Assembly: GCF_005885675.1 (NCBI RefSeq)
Contig: NZ_VANR01000001.1
Span: forward strand, 620,001 to 684,000
Direction of reading: 5' to 3'
Length of the DNA: 64,000 nucleotides
Origin: Polaribacter aestuariivivens
Lineage (GTDB): Bacteria > Bacteroidota > Bacteroidia > Flavobacteriales > Flavobacteriaceae
The notes beneath the pieces were generated by a model, which did not search any database, was not told the origin of the DNA, and saw nothing but the letters and a program-made list of their open reading frames with translations. Positions 50,583-58,676 of the stretch are shown piece after piece. Positions within the stretch are counted from its first letter, which is position 1; the number at the start of each line of letters is the position of its first letter. Made by a program: the position numbers and the translations under genes.

Positions 50583-51575
50583 CTACCCTCCAATAGTACT
50601 CATACTTTCAGAAGCTCCACCATCTTTTCTATTTGCCTCTGCTATAAAACCATTTTCAGGTTTATTTTTCACCAAACCTAAAAAAAGGTCTTTTAAATCG
50701 TCATTAGATGCTCCTTTTCTTATAAAATCTCGAAGATTAAAAACACCATCATCAAATAAACAATTTTTAAAAGTACCTGTGGAAGTGATTCTAATTCGAT
50801 TACAATCGTTACAAATTGTTCTTGTAAAGGCAGGAATAATTCCAACAGAACCTAAATGATTTTCAATTTTATAATTTCTTGAAGTTGATGATTTTTCAGA
50901 TTTAATTTCTTGAACGTCAAATTCTGTTTTTATCTCGCTTAAAATCTTTTTAAATGTCCAATTTTCTTGCATATCACGTTGTCCTGTTCCATTGAAAGGC
51001 ATTTCTTCTATGAAACGTACAGCAACATTTTTATCTTTTGTTAATCTTACAAAATCTACAATTTCGTCTGTATTAAAACCAGATTGTACAACTACGTTTA
51101 ATTTTAAATTTAAACTACTTTTCTCTAATAATTCAAATGTTTTATAAACTTCAGGAAAAACATCTCTTCTGGTAATTTTAGCGAATTTTTCTCGCTGCAA
51201 ACTATCAATACTCAAATTGATGTTTTTTACTTTTTTCAGCTTTTCAATTGTTGGAATATGTTGAGAAATCATTGCTCCATTTGTGGTGATATTTATTGCA
51301 TCTAACAAATCGTTATAAGACAACATTTCTAAAAAACCGACAAAGTCTTTACGAACAAAAGGCTCACCTCCAGTTAAACGCACTTTTGTTACACCTAATT
51401 CTGTTAACACACGAATTAAACGATACATTTCTTTAAAAGAAAGTAACTCTTGTTTAGGCACAATATTTATTCCTTGAGCAGGCATACAGTATTGGCAACG
51501 CAAATTACACCTATCTGTAACTGCGAGTCTTACATACTCTATTTGTCGTCCAAAACTATCTATTAATTTGCTCAT
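50583..51575 (-). CDS. moaA: GTP 3',8-cyclase
   Basis: A 330-residue radical SAM enzyme for the first step of Moco synthesis. The SAM cluster is CNLRCQYC (Cys23, Cys27, Cys30); the second cluster is C-x2-C-x13-C in CNDCNRIRITSTGTFKNC. It ends in the Gly-Gly pair (MSTIGG) needed for activity. It follows the 136-residue unknown gene with overlapping stop and start (TAATG), and is separated from the ParDE module by about 135 nt. Confidence 0.95.
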   Translation of the reverse strand: MSKLIDSFGRQIEYVRLAVTDRCNLRCQYCMPAQGINIVPKQELLSFKEMYRLIRVLTELGVTKVRLTGGEPFVRKDFVGFLEMLSYNDLLDAINITTNGAMISQHIPTIEKLKKVKNINLSIDSLQREKFAKITRRDVFPEVYKTFELLEKSSLNLKLNVVVQSGFNTDEIVDFVRLTKDKNVAVRFIEEMPFNGTGQRDMQENWTFKKILSEIKTEFDVQEIKSEKSSTSRNYKIENHLGSVGIIPAFTRTICNDCNRIRITSTGTFKNCLFDDGVFNLRDFIRKGASNDDLKDLFLGLVKNKPENGFIAEANRKDGGASESMSTIGG

Positions 51576-51985
51576 TAAAATGCAACTAAATCTGGTTGTA
51601 AAATATTCTTTTTTGCTTCAGCTGAGGTAAATATATCACTTGAATAATGTGTTCTAAGTATCTCTTTAAAATTGTTTTTTAATTGTGGAAACTCCTCAAT
51701 AAAATTTTTAAAATCATTAGAAACTGATTTATTTATATAATAACTCATAATTTGTATTGAAGCAAAGGTAATTGTAGCATTAAATTTTGTTTCAGCTTTA
51801 TATTTTATTGCAAAATCATAAAGTTGATTTTTGTACATTTTCAAAGCTATTTCTTTACCATATTTGTTAATATAAATCCAAGCCAACCGCAAATGTGCTT
51901 CGTGAGTAAACCACAAAGGTCTAAACGTATTTTTAGAAAACTTATCTTCAAACTCTTCGTTAGAAAGCTTCCAATGTTTTTCCAT
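51575..51985 (-). CDS. Protein of unknown function, 136 residues
   Basis: A soluble, helical protein. Landmarks are FRPLWFTHEAHLRLAWIYIN near 22-41, IALKMYKNQLYDFAIKYKAE near 46-65, and an acidic/aromatic C-terminus ending ILQPDLVAF. The conserved-looking His residues (WFTHEAH) might bind metal, but no known motif applies. It is coupled at both ends: TAATG with moaA and a 1-nt overlap with the DUF6691 gene, suggesting a role with Moco or sulfur handling. Confidence 0.8.
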   Translation of the reverse strand: MEKHWKLSNEEFEDKFSKNTFRPLWFTHEAHLRLAWIYINKYGKEIALKMYKNQLYDFAIKYKAETKFNATITFASIQIMSYYINKSVSNDFKNFIEEFPQLKNNFKEILRTHYSSDIFTSAEAKKNILQPDLVAF

Positions 51986-52398
51986 TAGTTCGGTAGTTTT
52001 TTACTTACTAAACCATATAGAAAAGCACCTAAAAGTGCCCCTACTAATAAAATTAAAGCTGGTAAAAATTTAAAACCGAGAATTACAAAAATTGGTGCTG
52101 CACAAGCTCCAGAAATTCCCCAGCCTAAACCGAATAATGTTCCTCCTAAGATAGTGTTTATAAATCCTTTTTTCTTTGGTTTTGGAACAATTTTATTTCC
52201 ATTCATATCTTTTATTTTTTCGCTTTTAAACAATTGCATAATAATTGCTGAAATTAAAACTGCACCTCCAATAATTCCAAACATGTGAAAAGATTGAAAA
52301 CGGAACATTTCGTAAAAACGATACCAAGAAATTGCTTGGGTTTTACTTAATACGATTGCGAAAAAAATTCCGAGGATTAAAAATTTTATGTTTTTCAT
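51985..52398 (-). CDS. YeeE/YedE-family (DUF6691) membrane protein
   Basis: A 137-residue membrane protein with three or four segments. The motif FGLGWGISGACAAPIFVILG carries the conserved cysteine of this family (usual form GACPGP). YeeE/YedE proteins take up thiosulfate or move persulfide sulfur through cysteines lining the channel. It is the shorter half of a split pair with the 185-residue gene upstream; the gap between them holds a GC-rich repeat. Confidence 0.88.
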   Translation of the reverse strand: MKNIKFLILGIFFAIVLSKTQAISWYRFYEMFRFQSFHMFGIIGGAVLISAIIMQLFKSEKIKDMNGNKIVPKPKKKGFINTILGGTLFGLGWGISGACAAPIFVILGFKFLPALILLVGALLGAFLYGLVSKKLPN

Positions 52399-52428
52399 TT
52401 TGATAATATTTTAAACTTTCAACTAACT

Positions 52429-52444
52429 TCTCGACTGCGCTCGA
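52429..52444. repeat. GC-rich palindromic repeat
   Basis: Exact core TCTCGACTGCGCTCGA with tail AGAGACATTTT, between the two YeeE/YedE genes. Confidence 0.9.
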
Positions 52445-52491
52445 AGAGACATTTTTTGAGTATAATTATTTTTTCTTTTACCAATTATTTA

Positions 52492-53049
52492 TTAAAATAA
52501 GATTGGAATTATAAACCAAGCAGCAATAATACCGCCGATAAAAAAGCCAATTACCGCTAATAAAGATGGCAATTGCAAACTACTTAAACCTGTTATTGCG
52601 TGTCCAGAAGTACAACCACCTGCATAACGTGTTCCAAAACCAATTAAAACACCTGATAAGATTAATATTAAAAATCCTTTAAGAGAAAACACAACTTCTT
52701 CACTAAAAATTTCATCAGGAAAATATTGATTTGCAACATTACTAAAGCCTAAATCTGTTAATTCTTGAACTGTTTTTGGGTTTAAATCTATCTTTTGATT
52801 CGGAATTAAATATGTTGCTGAAATAAAACCTCCAATAATTAAACCGACTACAAAAAGCAATGCAAAATCACGTTCTTTCCAGTCTTTTTTAAAATAATCT
52901 GACACTTTTCCTGCACCTGCCATCGTACATAAGGTTTCAAAATTTGTAGATGCACCAAAGTTTTTTCCAAAATAAAAATAAAGAAAAAGTGATAGTGCAA
53001 TTAATGGCCCACCAACAAACCAAGGCCAAGGTTGTAAAATAAAATCCAT
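52492..53049 (-). CDS. YeeE/YedE-family sulfur transport protein
   Basis: A 185-residue membrane protein with about four segments. The signature is RYAGGCTSGHAITGLSSLQL near 143-162, with the conserved cysteine in GGCTSGH. It is the larger half of the pair with the DUF6691 protein. Such pairs occur with sulfur-oxidation and rhodanese genes. Here they precede moaA, which fits a need for sulfur in dithiolene formation or a sulfite-type molybdoenzyme, but this is inference. Confidence 0.88.
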   Translation of the reverse strand: MDFILQPWPWFVGGPLIALSLFLYFYFGKNFGASTNFETLCTMAGAGKVSDYFKKDWKERDFALLFVVGLIIGGFISATYLIPNQKIDLNPKTVQELTDLGFSNVANQYFPDEIFSEEVVFSLKGFLILILSGVLIGFGTRYAGGCTSGHAITGLSSLQLPSLLAVIGFFIGGIIAAWFIIPILF

Positions 53050-53070
53050 AGTTTATAAATTTGTATTAGT

Positions 53071-53086
53071 TCTCGACTGCGCTCGA
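53071..53086. repeat. GC-rich palindromic repeat
   Basis: Exact core TCTCGACTGCGCTCGA with tail ACAGACATTCT, between waaA and the YeeE/YedE gene. It begins 22 nt before the YeeE start codon on the minus strand. Confidence 0.9.
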
Positions 53087-53095
53087 ACAGACATT

Positions 53096-54328
53096 CTAAA
53101 TATTATTTTTTATATAATTTATAATTAATTTTGTTGCTCCTAAATTATCTTCAATATATTTTTTGTTGATAATTCCTGTTAGATTTCTAAAACTAATATC
53201 TTCTTTTAAATTGATTAAAGTTGAAGTAAATTCTTCTTGATTTTTTACAGAAATACAACCACCAATCTTCACTAGATCTGTTGCTTCTTTAAATTTTTGG
53301 TATTTATTTCCAATCACAACTGGAATACCAAAAGTTGCTGGTTCTAGTATATTATGTAAGCCCGTTTTTAAACCTCCTCCAACATATGCAACATTTGCAG
53401 CTGCGTATATTTTGGTTAAAATACCAATAGTATCTATTATAAAAACTTGATATTGTTTTAAACTTTCACCTTCTTTTTCAGAAAATAAAACTGTTTTTTT
53501 ATTGATTGATTTTTGAAGTTCTAAAATTGCATCTGCTTTAATATTGTGTGGTGCAAAAATAAATTTCTCATCTTCTGAAGCTGACTTATTTATGTAATTC
53601 ACTAATAATTCTTCATCTTCTTTCCAAGTACTTCCTGCAACAATTGTGTATGTGTCGTTTTTAAATTGGTTGATAAATTCTAATGAGTTGTCTTGTTCTA
53701 ATATTTTTGAAACTCTATCAAAACGAGTATCTCCAGCAACAGTAACATTTTTAAAATTGATGGAATTTAGTAATTTTTCAGAATTTACATCTTGCACAAA
53801 AAAGTGATGGAATGCCTCCAAAGATTTTCGCATAAATCCGCCATAACTCTTAAAAAATAATTGCTTCTCTCTTAAAATTCCAGAAACTAAAATAGTATGA
53901 ACTTTCTTGTTTTTTAATTCATTTAAGAGATTTGGCCAGAACTCATATTTTACAAAAACTACCAGTTCTAAATTTAATTCTTTTACAAATTTTCTTGCGT
54001 TCGATTTCGAATCTATTGGTAAATAGCAAACAACATCTGCTAAATTGTAGTTTTTTCTAATTTCATACCCTGAAGGTGAAAAAAAAGTAACTAAAATCTT
54101 ATATTTTTTAGCTTTCTTTTTTAGTTCTTCAATAATGGGTCTTGCTTGTTCAAATTCCCCTAAAGAGGCTGCATGAAACCAAATAACTTTCTCATTTTTT
54201 AAGGCTTCAATTTTTGAAAAAGTTTCTTTTCTACCTTCAACAAAAAGTTTAATTTTCTTATTGAAGATGCTCACTATTGGCAACAATAGTGAAACTAAAA
54301 AAACTGTAAAGTCATACAAGAATTTCAT
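53096..54328 (-). CDS. waaA: 3-deoxy-D-manno-octulosonic acid (Kdo) transferase
   Basis: A 410-residue glycosyltransferase starting MKFLYDFTVFL; 16 residues of frame upstream overlap the preceding terminator and are rejected. It transfers Kdo from CMP-Kdo to lipid A precursors at the inner membrane. Family blocks: N-terminal membrane segment, VIWFHAASLGEFEQARPIIE, LVVFVKYEFWPNLL, FAPHNI and the donor-site AYVGGGLKTGLHNILEPATF. It is a single-gene unit. Confidence 0.93.
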   Translation of the reverse strand: MKFLYDFTVFLVSLLLPIVSIFNKKIKLFVEGRKETFSKIEALKNEKVIWFHAASLGEFEQARPIIEELKKKAKKYKILVTFFSPSGYEIRKNYNLADVVCYLPIDSKSNARKFVKELNLELVVFVKYEFWPNLLNELKNKKVHTILVSGILREKQLFFKSYGGFMRKSLEAFHHFFVQDVNSEKLLNSINFKNVTVAGDTRFDRVSKILEQDNSLEFINQFKNDTYTIVAGSTWKEDEELLVNYINKSASEDEKFIFAPHNIKADAILELQKSINKKTVLFSEKEGESLKQYQVFIIDTIGILTKIYAAANVAYVGGGLKTGLHNILEPATFGIPVVIGNKYQKFKEATDLVKIGGCISVKNQEEFTSTLINLKEDISFRNLTGIINKKYIEDNLGATKLIINYIKNNI

Positions 54329-54379
54329 CTTGTAAAAGTACAAAATAGATGTTAGTCTATTCCTTAAAAAAAGCACATA

Positions 54380-54409
54380 AAAAAAGCCATCTTTTAAAGA
54401 TGGCTTTCT
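54380..54409 (-). terminator. Terminator downstream of the LytTR regulator region
   Basis: AAAGCCATCTTT/AAAGATGGCTTT hairpin followed by seven T on the minus strand. It lies about 155 nt past the LytTR stop codon and just before waaA. Confidence 0.85.
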
Positions 54410-54429
54410 TTTATTGTAATTAGAAGCTT

Positions 54430-54468
54430 ATGTAAAACATTAACATTCCCCCGAAAAAAATGTTTTAC
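54430..54468 (-). other. Hairpin with an exposed G-run, possible small RNA
   Basis: TGTAAAACATT (54430-54440) and AATGTTTTACA (54458-54468) form a perfect 11-bp stem; the 17-base loop on the minus strand contains CGGGGGAATG. It lies between LytTR-type direct repeats and a terminator. No reliable coding frame is seen; a tiny frame starting at the ATG after the G-run would encode only eight residues. Confidence 0.45.
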
Positions 54469-54520
54469 AATTTGCTTGCATGATGTAAATGTATAATTAA
54501 AAAAGTTCTTTTTGAGAAAA

Positions 54521-54551
54521 ATGTTCTAAACTATATAAATAATGTTCTAAA
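54521..54551 (-). promoter_or_regulatory. LytTR-type direct repeats
   Basis: TTTAGAACAT occurs twice on the minus strand (54542-54551 and 54521-54530), exactly 21 bp apart, the two-turn period typical of LytTR sites. Related copies lie upstream of the kinase (57350-57359) and of the regulator (55344-55353, one change in ten). Confidence 0.5.
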
Positions 54552-54561
54552 AATAAGTTTG

Positions 54562-55284
54562 TTACACTAAATTTAGTCTTTTTACAATGGCTTCTCTGTA
54601 TTTTTTTCCTATTGGAAGTTCTTCATTGTTAATTTTCACAAACGTATGGTTTATTTGCTCTAAGTATTTTGTATTAATAATATAACCTCTATGAATACGA
54701 ACAAATTTATCGTTTAATCTTTGTAAAATATCATTTAAGCTTGTTCTTACAACGTGTTTCGTGCCATTTTTCAAGATCATTTCAATATAAACATGTGCAC
54801 TTTTCATGTAAAGAATTTCATCAAAACTTATTTTTATATAAAAACCTTTTTCTTTGATGAATATAGAATCTTTAATTATTAAATTTTCATCACTCATATG
54901 TCCAATTTTCATTGAAAAATTATGCAATGCAATTTCTATGGAACTATACAACTCTTCTTTAGAAAAGGGTTTTATTAAATATGCTGGAGGCATTACTTCT
55001 TTTGCTTGATTTACCGTAAAAGCATCCGAATTTGAAGTAAGAAATATAAATGGGAAATTGTATTTTTCTTTAATTTTTTTTGCAATATCTATACCTGTTT
55101 TTTTTCCAGAAAGCTGAATATCTAATATGGCAATATCTGGTTTTTCTGATTCTATGGTAGCTAAAGCTTCAGTGTAATTTATTGCTGGCTCAGTAGTTTC
55201 ATAACCTAAATCGTTTAACGTGTCACAAATATTATCTGCAATAATAAGCTCATCTTCAACTACTAAAATTTTTATTTTACTCAT
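54562..55284 (-). CDS. LytTR-family response regulator
   Basis: A 240-residue regulator. Receiver (1-125): acidic pair Glu10/Asp11, phospho-acceptor Asp55 in AILDIQLSG, Thr83 and Lys105 in YLIKPFS. LytTR domain about 140-238 with VRIHRGYIINTKYL. It follows the TPR kinase gene by 93 nt and is its likely partner. Repeats of the TTTAGAACAT type around both genes are candidate binding sites. Confidence 0.93.
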   Translation of the reverse strand: MSKIKILVVEDELIIADNICDTLNDLGYETTEPAINYTEALATIESEKPDIAILDIQLSGKKTGIDIAKKIKEKYNFPFIFLTSNSDAFTVNQAKEVMPPAYLIKPFSKEELYSSIEIALHNFSMKIGHMSDENLIIKDSIFIKEKGFYIKISFDEILYMKSAHVYIEMILKNGTKHVVRTSLNDILQRLNDKFVRIHRGYIINTKYLEQINHTFVKINNEELPIGKKYREAIVKRLNLV

Positions 55285-55377
55285 TAATTTACAATTTGTG
55301 CTAATTTAATTATTAAAGAGTAAAAAATCAAAAAATCAAAAAAATGTTCTGAATGCAACTTTTGCAAAAGTAGAATA

Positions 55378-57294
55378 TTAGTTTATTAGTTGTCTTGTAT
55401 TAAAATCTTTGAATGAAATTTCAAACTTTGCCCCATTTTTATTTGTTTGGTTTAAAGAGCCTTGTAATTGTTTTACCAATCTGTTTATGAGACGTAAACC
55501 TAAACTTTTTGCTTTTTTGATATCAAAATCATTAGATAATCCTGGTCCATTGTCTTCAATTACTAGTTGGTAATCATTATCTTTATTTTTATTAATAGCA
55601 ATAGAAAGTTTGTTATTCTTATTGTTTCTAAAAGCATATTTATAAGAGTTTGTAATAATTTCATTAATAATTAAACCTAATGGAATTGCAGTATCTACAT
55701 CAAAACTCATGTTTTCTGAAGAAATGGAAGTTTCTACCTGATTATCAGCACCATACATTACACTTAATTCTTTAACCAATAGTTGAATATATTCGTCAAA
55801 ATTAACCAAACCTGTTTCGTTTTGATACAATTTTTGATGTATCAATGCCATTGATTTTATTCTGTTTTTACCTTCATTCGCAAGTTCTTTTGCTTTTTCG
55901 TCTTCAATTCCTCTACTTTGTAACTCTAGTAAGCTTGATACAATTTGAAAATTATTTTTTACTCTATGGTGTACTTCTTTAACCAAAAGTTCTTTTTCTT
56001 TTAGAGTTTGTTTTATAATTTTATTTTTTTGTGACAGCTCTTTAGATTGTTTTCTTATTTTTCGCAAAACTAAAAGAGCTATCAATAATAATACAATTGC
56101 TAAAACAGCTATGATTGCATATAATGATGTTTTTTCTTTTTCGTAAGCAATTTCCTGTTCTTTCACTTTTACTGCTTGTTCTGTCTTATAGTCTGCTAAA
56201 GAATTGGACAAATCTTCAGAATAAATTTTTCGTGTAAGAAATAATGCTTTGTCTTTATACCTTATTGCTTCTTGATAATATTCATTTTTTTCTAGTGCGT
56301 GAGCTCCTTCATTTAGAATATGAAAAAAATCATTCGGATTTAAATCTTTTCCTAATACTTCAATTTTCTTAACAAATTCAACAACATTACTGACTTCAAA
56401 TTTATTTAAGATTTCTTGTTTTAAAGGAGAATTGTTATCTAATCTCGAAATAAGTTTTGCGTATAATGAGTAAGTTTGAATTTTTGTAGATTCATTCAAA
56501 TACAATTTATCCAACAGTTCTGTAACCCTTTTATTATTATCTCCTTTGTAAATGTAAGCGTCTATTAAATGTTGAATTATACTAAAATAATAAGGTGAAT
56601 GTTCAGGTAACTCGTTTTCTAATTGTAAACTTTTTTCACTTACATCTATATATTCTTGTAGTTTACCTTCGATAATAAGAAAATCTGTTAAATGATATAA
56701 AAATACAATTTGAAGTTTTTTATCACCAAGTTTTTCTGCCTTTTCCAAGCTTTCCAAACATAACTTTTTACCATTTTTAACATCTTGCTGAATTTGGTAC
56801 ATTACAATTGGGTGTGTTGTAATTCTAATTTTTTCTTTTTGCACATCAACATTAGAAGCATCAAAACTATTTACATAGTTTTCTAAATCTTTCTGAAGTT
56901 GAGATGCTTTCTCTAAACTTACCTCATCTCTTAGCTTAGAAACATGCGTCCATTGTAAAAAAACATAATCTGAATTAATTTTTTTTCTATTCTCAGGTTC
57001 TTGTAAATTTTCATTTAAATAGTTAGACACTTTTTCAAATCTTACAGATTGCCTATTACTAACTTGCGTAAAAAACTTATACTGCTCTGCATAACTAAGG
57101 CTTTTGCCATTAACAATTTTTTCAAGGAGAGCTGTATAATTATTTTCTGAAACCTTGTTTAAATATATTGAAGCAGAGTCTAGTTTTTTATCAAGAATTA
57201 ACTCTTCTATTTTATGTATGCTATCAATTTTATTTTCTTGGGAAAAAATAGTGATACTAAAAACAAAAATTATAATCTGTAATAAAGGTTTCAT
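55378..57294 (-). CDS. TPR-containing sensor histidine kinase, HisKA_2 type
   Basis: A 638-residue kinase. Signal peptide (1-18, ending TIFSQ), a periplasmic helical-repeat region of TPR character (about 20-385), a membrane segment near 393-410 followed by basic RKIRKQ, a coiled-coil (415-435), the HisKA_2 segment with phospho-acceptor His442 in VKEVHHRVKNNFQIVSSLL, and a HATPase domain with IINEIITNSYKYAF, EDNGPGLS and LGLRLINRLVKQL. The cognate regulator is the LytTR gene downstream. The signal sensed by the repeat domain is unknown. Confidence 0.93.
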   Translation of the reverse strand: MKPLLQIIIFVFSITIFSQENKIDSIHKIEELILDKKLDSASIYLNKVSENNYTALLEKIVNGKSLSYAEQYKFFTQVSNRQSVRFEKVSNYLNENLQEPENRKKINSDYVFLQWTHVSKLRDEVSLEKASQLQKDLENYVNSFDASNVDVQKEKIRITTHPIVMYQIQQDVKNGKKLCLESLEKAEKLGDKKLQIVFLYHLTDFLIIEGKLQEYIDVSEKSLQLENELPEHSPYYFSIIQHLIDAYIYKGDNNKRVTELLDKLYLNESTKIQTYSLYAKLISRLDNNSPLKQEILNKFEVSNVVEFVKKIEVLGKDLNPNDFFHILNEGAHALEKNEYYQEAIRYKDKALFLTRKIYSEDLSNSLADYKTEQAVKVKEQEIAYEKEKTSLYAIIAVLAIVLLLIALLVLRKIRKQSKELSQKNKIIKQTLKEKELLVKEVHHRVKNNFQIVSSLLELQSRGIEDEKAKELANEGKNRIKSMALIHQKLYQNETGLVNFDEYIQLLVKELSVMYGADNQVETSISSENMSFDVDTAIPLGLIINEIITNSYKYAFRNNKNNKLSIAINKNKDNDYQLVIEDNGPGLSNDFDIKKAKSLGLRLINRLVKQLQGSLNQTNKNGAKFEISFKDFNTRQLIN

Positions 57295-57363
57295 GATTTT
57301 TTTTATTTGGAGTTAAAATTACATAAACAATTCATAAGATTAAATAATAATGTTCTAAAAACA

Positions 57364-57397
57364 AAAACGCTCAAACAATATATTGTTTGAGCGTTTA
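57364..57397 (-). terminator. Terminator of rplU-rpmA
   Basis: A symmetrical stem AAACGCTCAAACAATA/TATTGTTTGAGCGTTT, 22 nt past the rpmA stop; on the minus strand followed by TTTGTTTTT. Confidence 0.85.
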
Positions 57398-57418
57398 ATA
57401 TTTTTTAAAACTTAAATT

Positions 57419-57679
57419 TTAAGCTTCAAATGGAGTAACAGAAACGTAAGATCTGTTATCTCTTTTCTTTTGAAATTCTACAATTCCATCAACTTTTGCA
57501 TGTAAAGTATGATCTTTACCCATGTAAACGTTTTCTCCTGGATTATGTGTAGTTCCTCTTTGACGAACGATAATGTTACCTGCAATTGCAGCTTGACCAC
57601 CAAAAATTTTAACGCCTAAACGTTTCGATTCTGATTCTCTACCGTTTTTTGAACTACCTACACCTTTTTTATGTGCCAT
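57419..57679 (-). CDS. rpmA: 50S ribosomal protein L27
   Basis: An 86-residue protein starting [20 protein letters not shown], the classical L27 N-terminus that reaches the peptidyl-transferase centre; there is no Firmicutes-type cleaved extension. Core block [20 protein letters not shown]. It follows rplU by 40 nt, as in most bacteria. Confidence 0.97.
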   Translation of the reverse strand: MAHKKGVGSSKNGRESESKRLGVKIFGGQAAIAGNIIVRQRGTTHNPGENVYMGKDHTLHAKVDGIVEFQKKRDNRSYVSVTPFEA

Positions 57680-57719
57680 TTTATTGAGTTTTTATAGGTT
57701 AAAGTTAAATTATTAATGG

Positions 57720-58409
57720 TTATTTTTCAATACCACCATCTAATCTATCTTGTAATTCTTTTAATTCATCCCATTTACCTTCTGCAGCTAAACCAGCTTG
57801 TTTTGGCCAAGTATCAGTCACAATGTGCGATAATCTTGAACTTGCTTCAGATAAAATTTCGCTTAATTTAGAAGCGTCTGTTTTTGCTACTTTCGCAAAA
57901 GTATCAATTCCTGCAGCAACTAAAGCTTCAGCAGCTTTAGGGCCAGCACCTTCTATTTTCTTTAAATCATCTCCTTTTTTTGAAGATTTTTTTGGAGCAG
58001 CTTTTTTAGTTTCCTTTTTTGGAGTTTCTACTTTAGTTGCTTCCTTCTTTGGAGCAGCTTTTTTAGCTTCTGTTTTCTTGGTTGCTTTTTTAGCACCAGA
58101 AGCAGTGATAGATTCTATTTGAATCTCACTTAAAGCTTGTCTGTGTCCATTTTTCTTTTGGTAACCTTTTCTTCTTTTCTTTTTGAAAACGATTACTTTA
58201 TCACCTTTTAAGTGACTTAAAATTTGAGCCGTTACAGATGCTCCTTCTATAGCTGGGGCGCCAACTGATACAGTTCCAGCGTCGTCAAGTAAAAGAACGT
58301 TATCAAAAGTTACTTTTGATCCTTCTTCTCCTTGTAAACGGTGAACGTATACTTTTTGGTCTTTTGCTACTTTAAACTGCTGCCCTGCTATCTCTACGAT
58401 TGCGTACAT
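57720..58409 (-). CDS. rplU: 50S ribosomal protein L21 with a C-terminal extension
   Basis: A 229-residue protein, about twice the usual length. Residues 1-103 are normal L21 ([40 protein letters not shown]). A Lys/Ala/Pro-rich linker (about 106-146) leads to a C-terminal domain (about 148-229) with a helix-hairpin-helix-like [20 protein letters not shown] and a helical end ([17 protein letters not shown]). This extension is found in flavobacterial L21 proteins; it may bind rRNA or DNA. Its own promoter is at 58470-58500. Confidence 0.93.
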   Translation of the reverse strand: MYAIVEIAGQQFKVAKDQKVYVHRLQGEEGSKVTFDNVLLLDDAGTVSVGAPAIEGASVTAQILSHLKGDKVIVFKKKRRKGYQKKNGHRQALSEIQIESITASGAKKATKKTEAKKAAPKKEATKVETPKKETKKAAPKKSSKKGDDLKKIEGAGPKAAEALVAAGIDTFAKVAKTDASKLSEILSEASSRLSHIVTDTWPKQAGLAAEGKWDELKELQDRLDGGIEK

Positions 58410-58469
58410 ACTATTTGTTTTGCGTATTTATACTTATTAGTTTGCATTGACTTACTGAAAATGCGGATG

Positions 58470-58500
58470 CAAATATACATCTTTTTTACAATATCACAAT
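58470..58500 (-). promoter_or_regulatory. Promoter of rplU-rpmA
   Basis: On the minus strand ATTG (58497-58500), 19-bp spacer, TATATTTG (58470-58477), followed by CATCCGCATTTT as at the HU promoter. The leader is about 55-60 nt and could host L21 autoregulation, but I see no clear fold. Confidence 0.7.
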
Positions 58501-58676
58501 ATTGTTTTTAATAAAATAATTACATCAAAATCAACCGAATAAAACCCTTTATTATTCTATTATTTGACGAATTATTTATAATTTTGAATACTTTGCAATT
58601 TGCACCTAAAATTTTATGTAACAAATAGAAAATAGTTGCGACAAACAATAAATTAATATTAATTAAATAAAAATCA

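Noticed and set aside
54410..54470. Short coding frames near the G-run (8 and 13 residues)
   Set aside because: They are too short to judge and lie inside a strong hairpin; a non-coding RNA explains the layout better.
57823..58122. Open frame antisense to the L21 extension
   Set aside because: It arises from the Lys/Ala-rich codons of rplU read on the other strand; no independent support.
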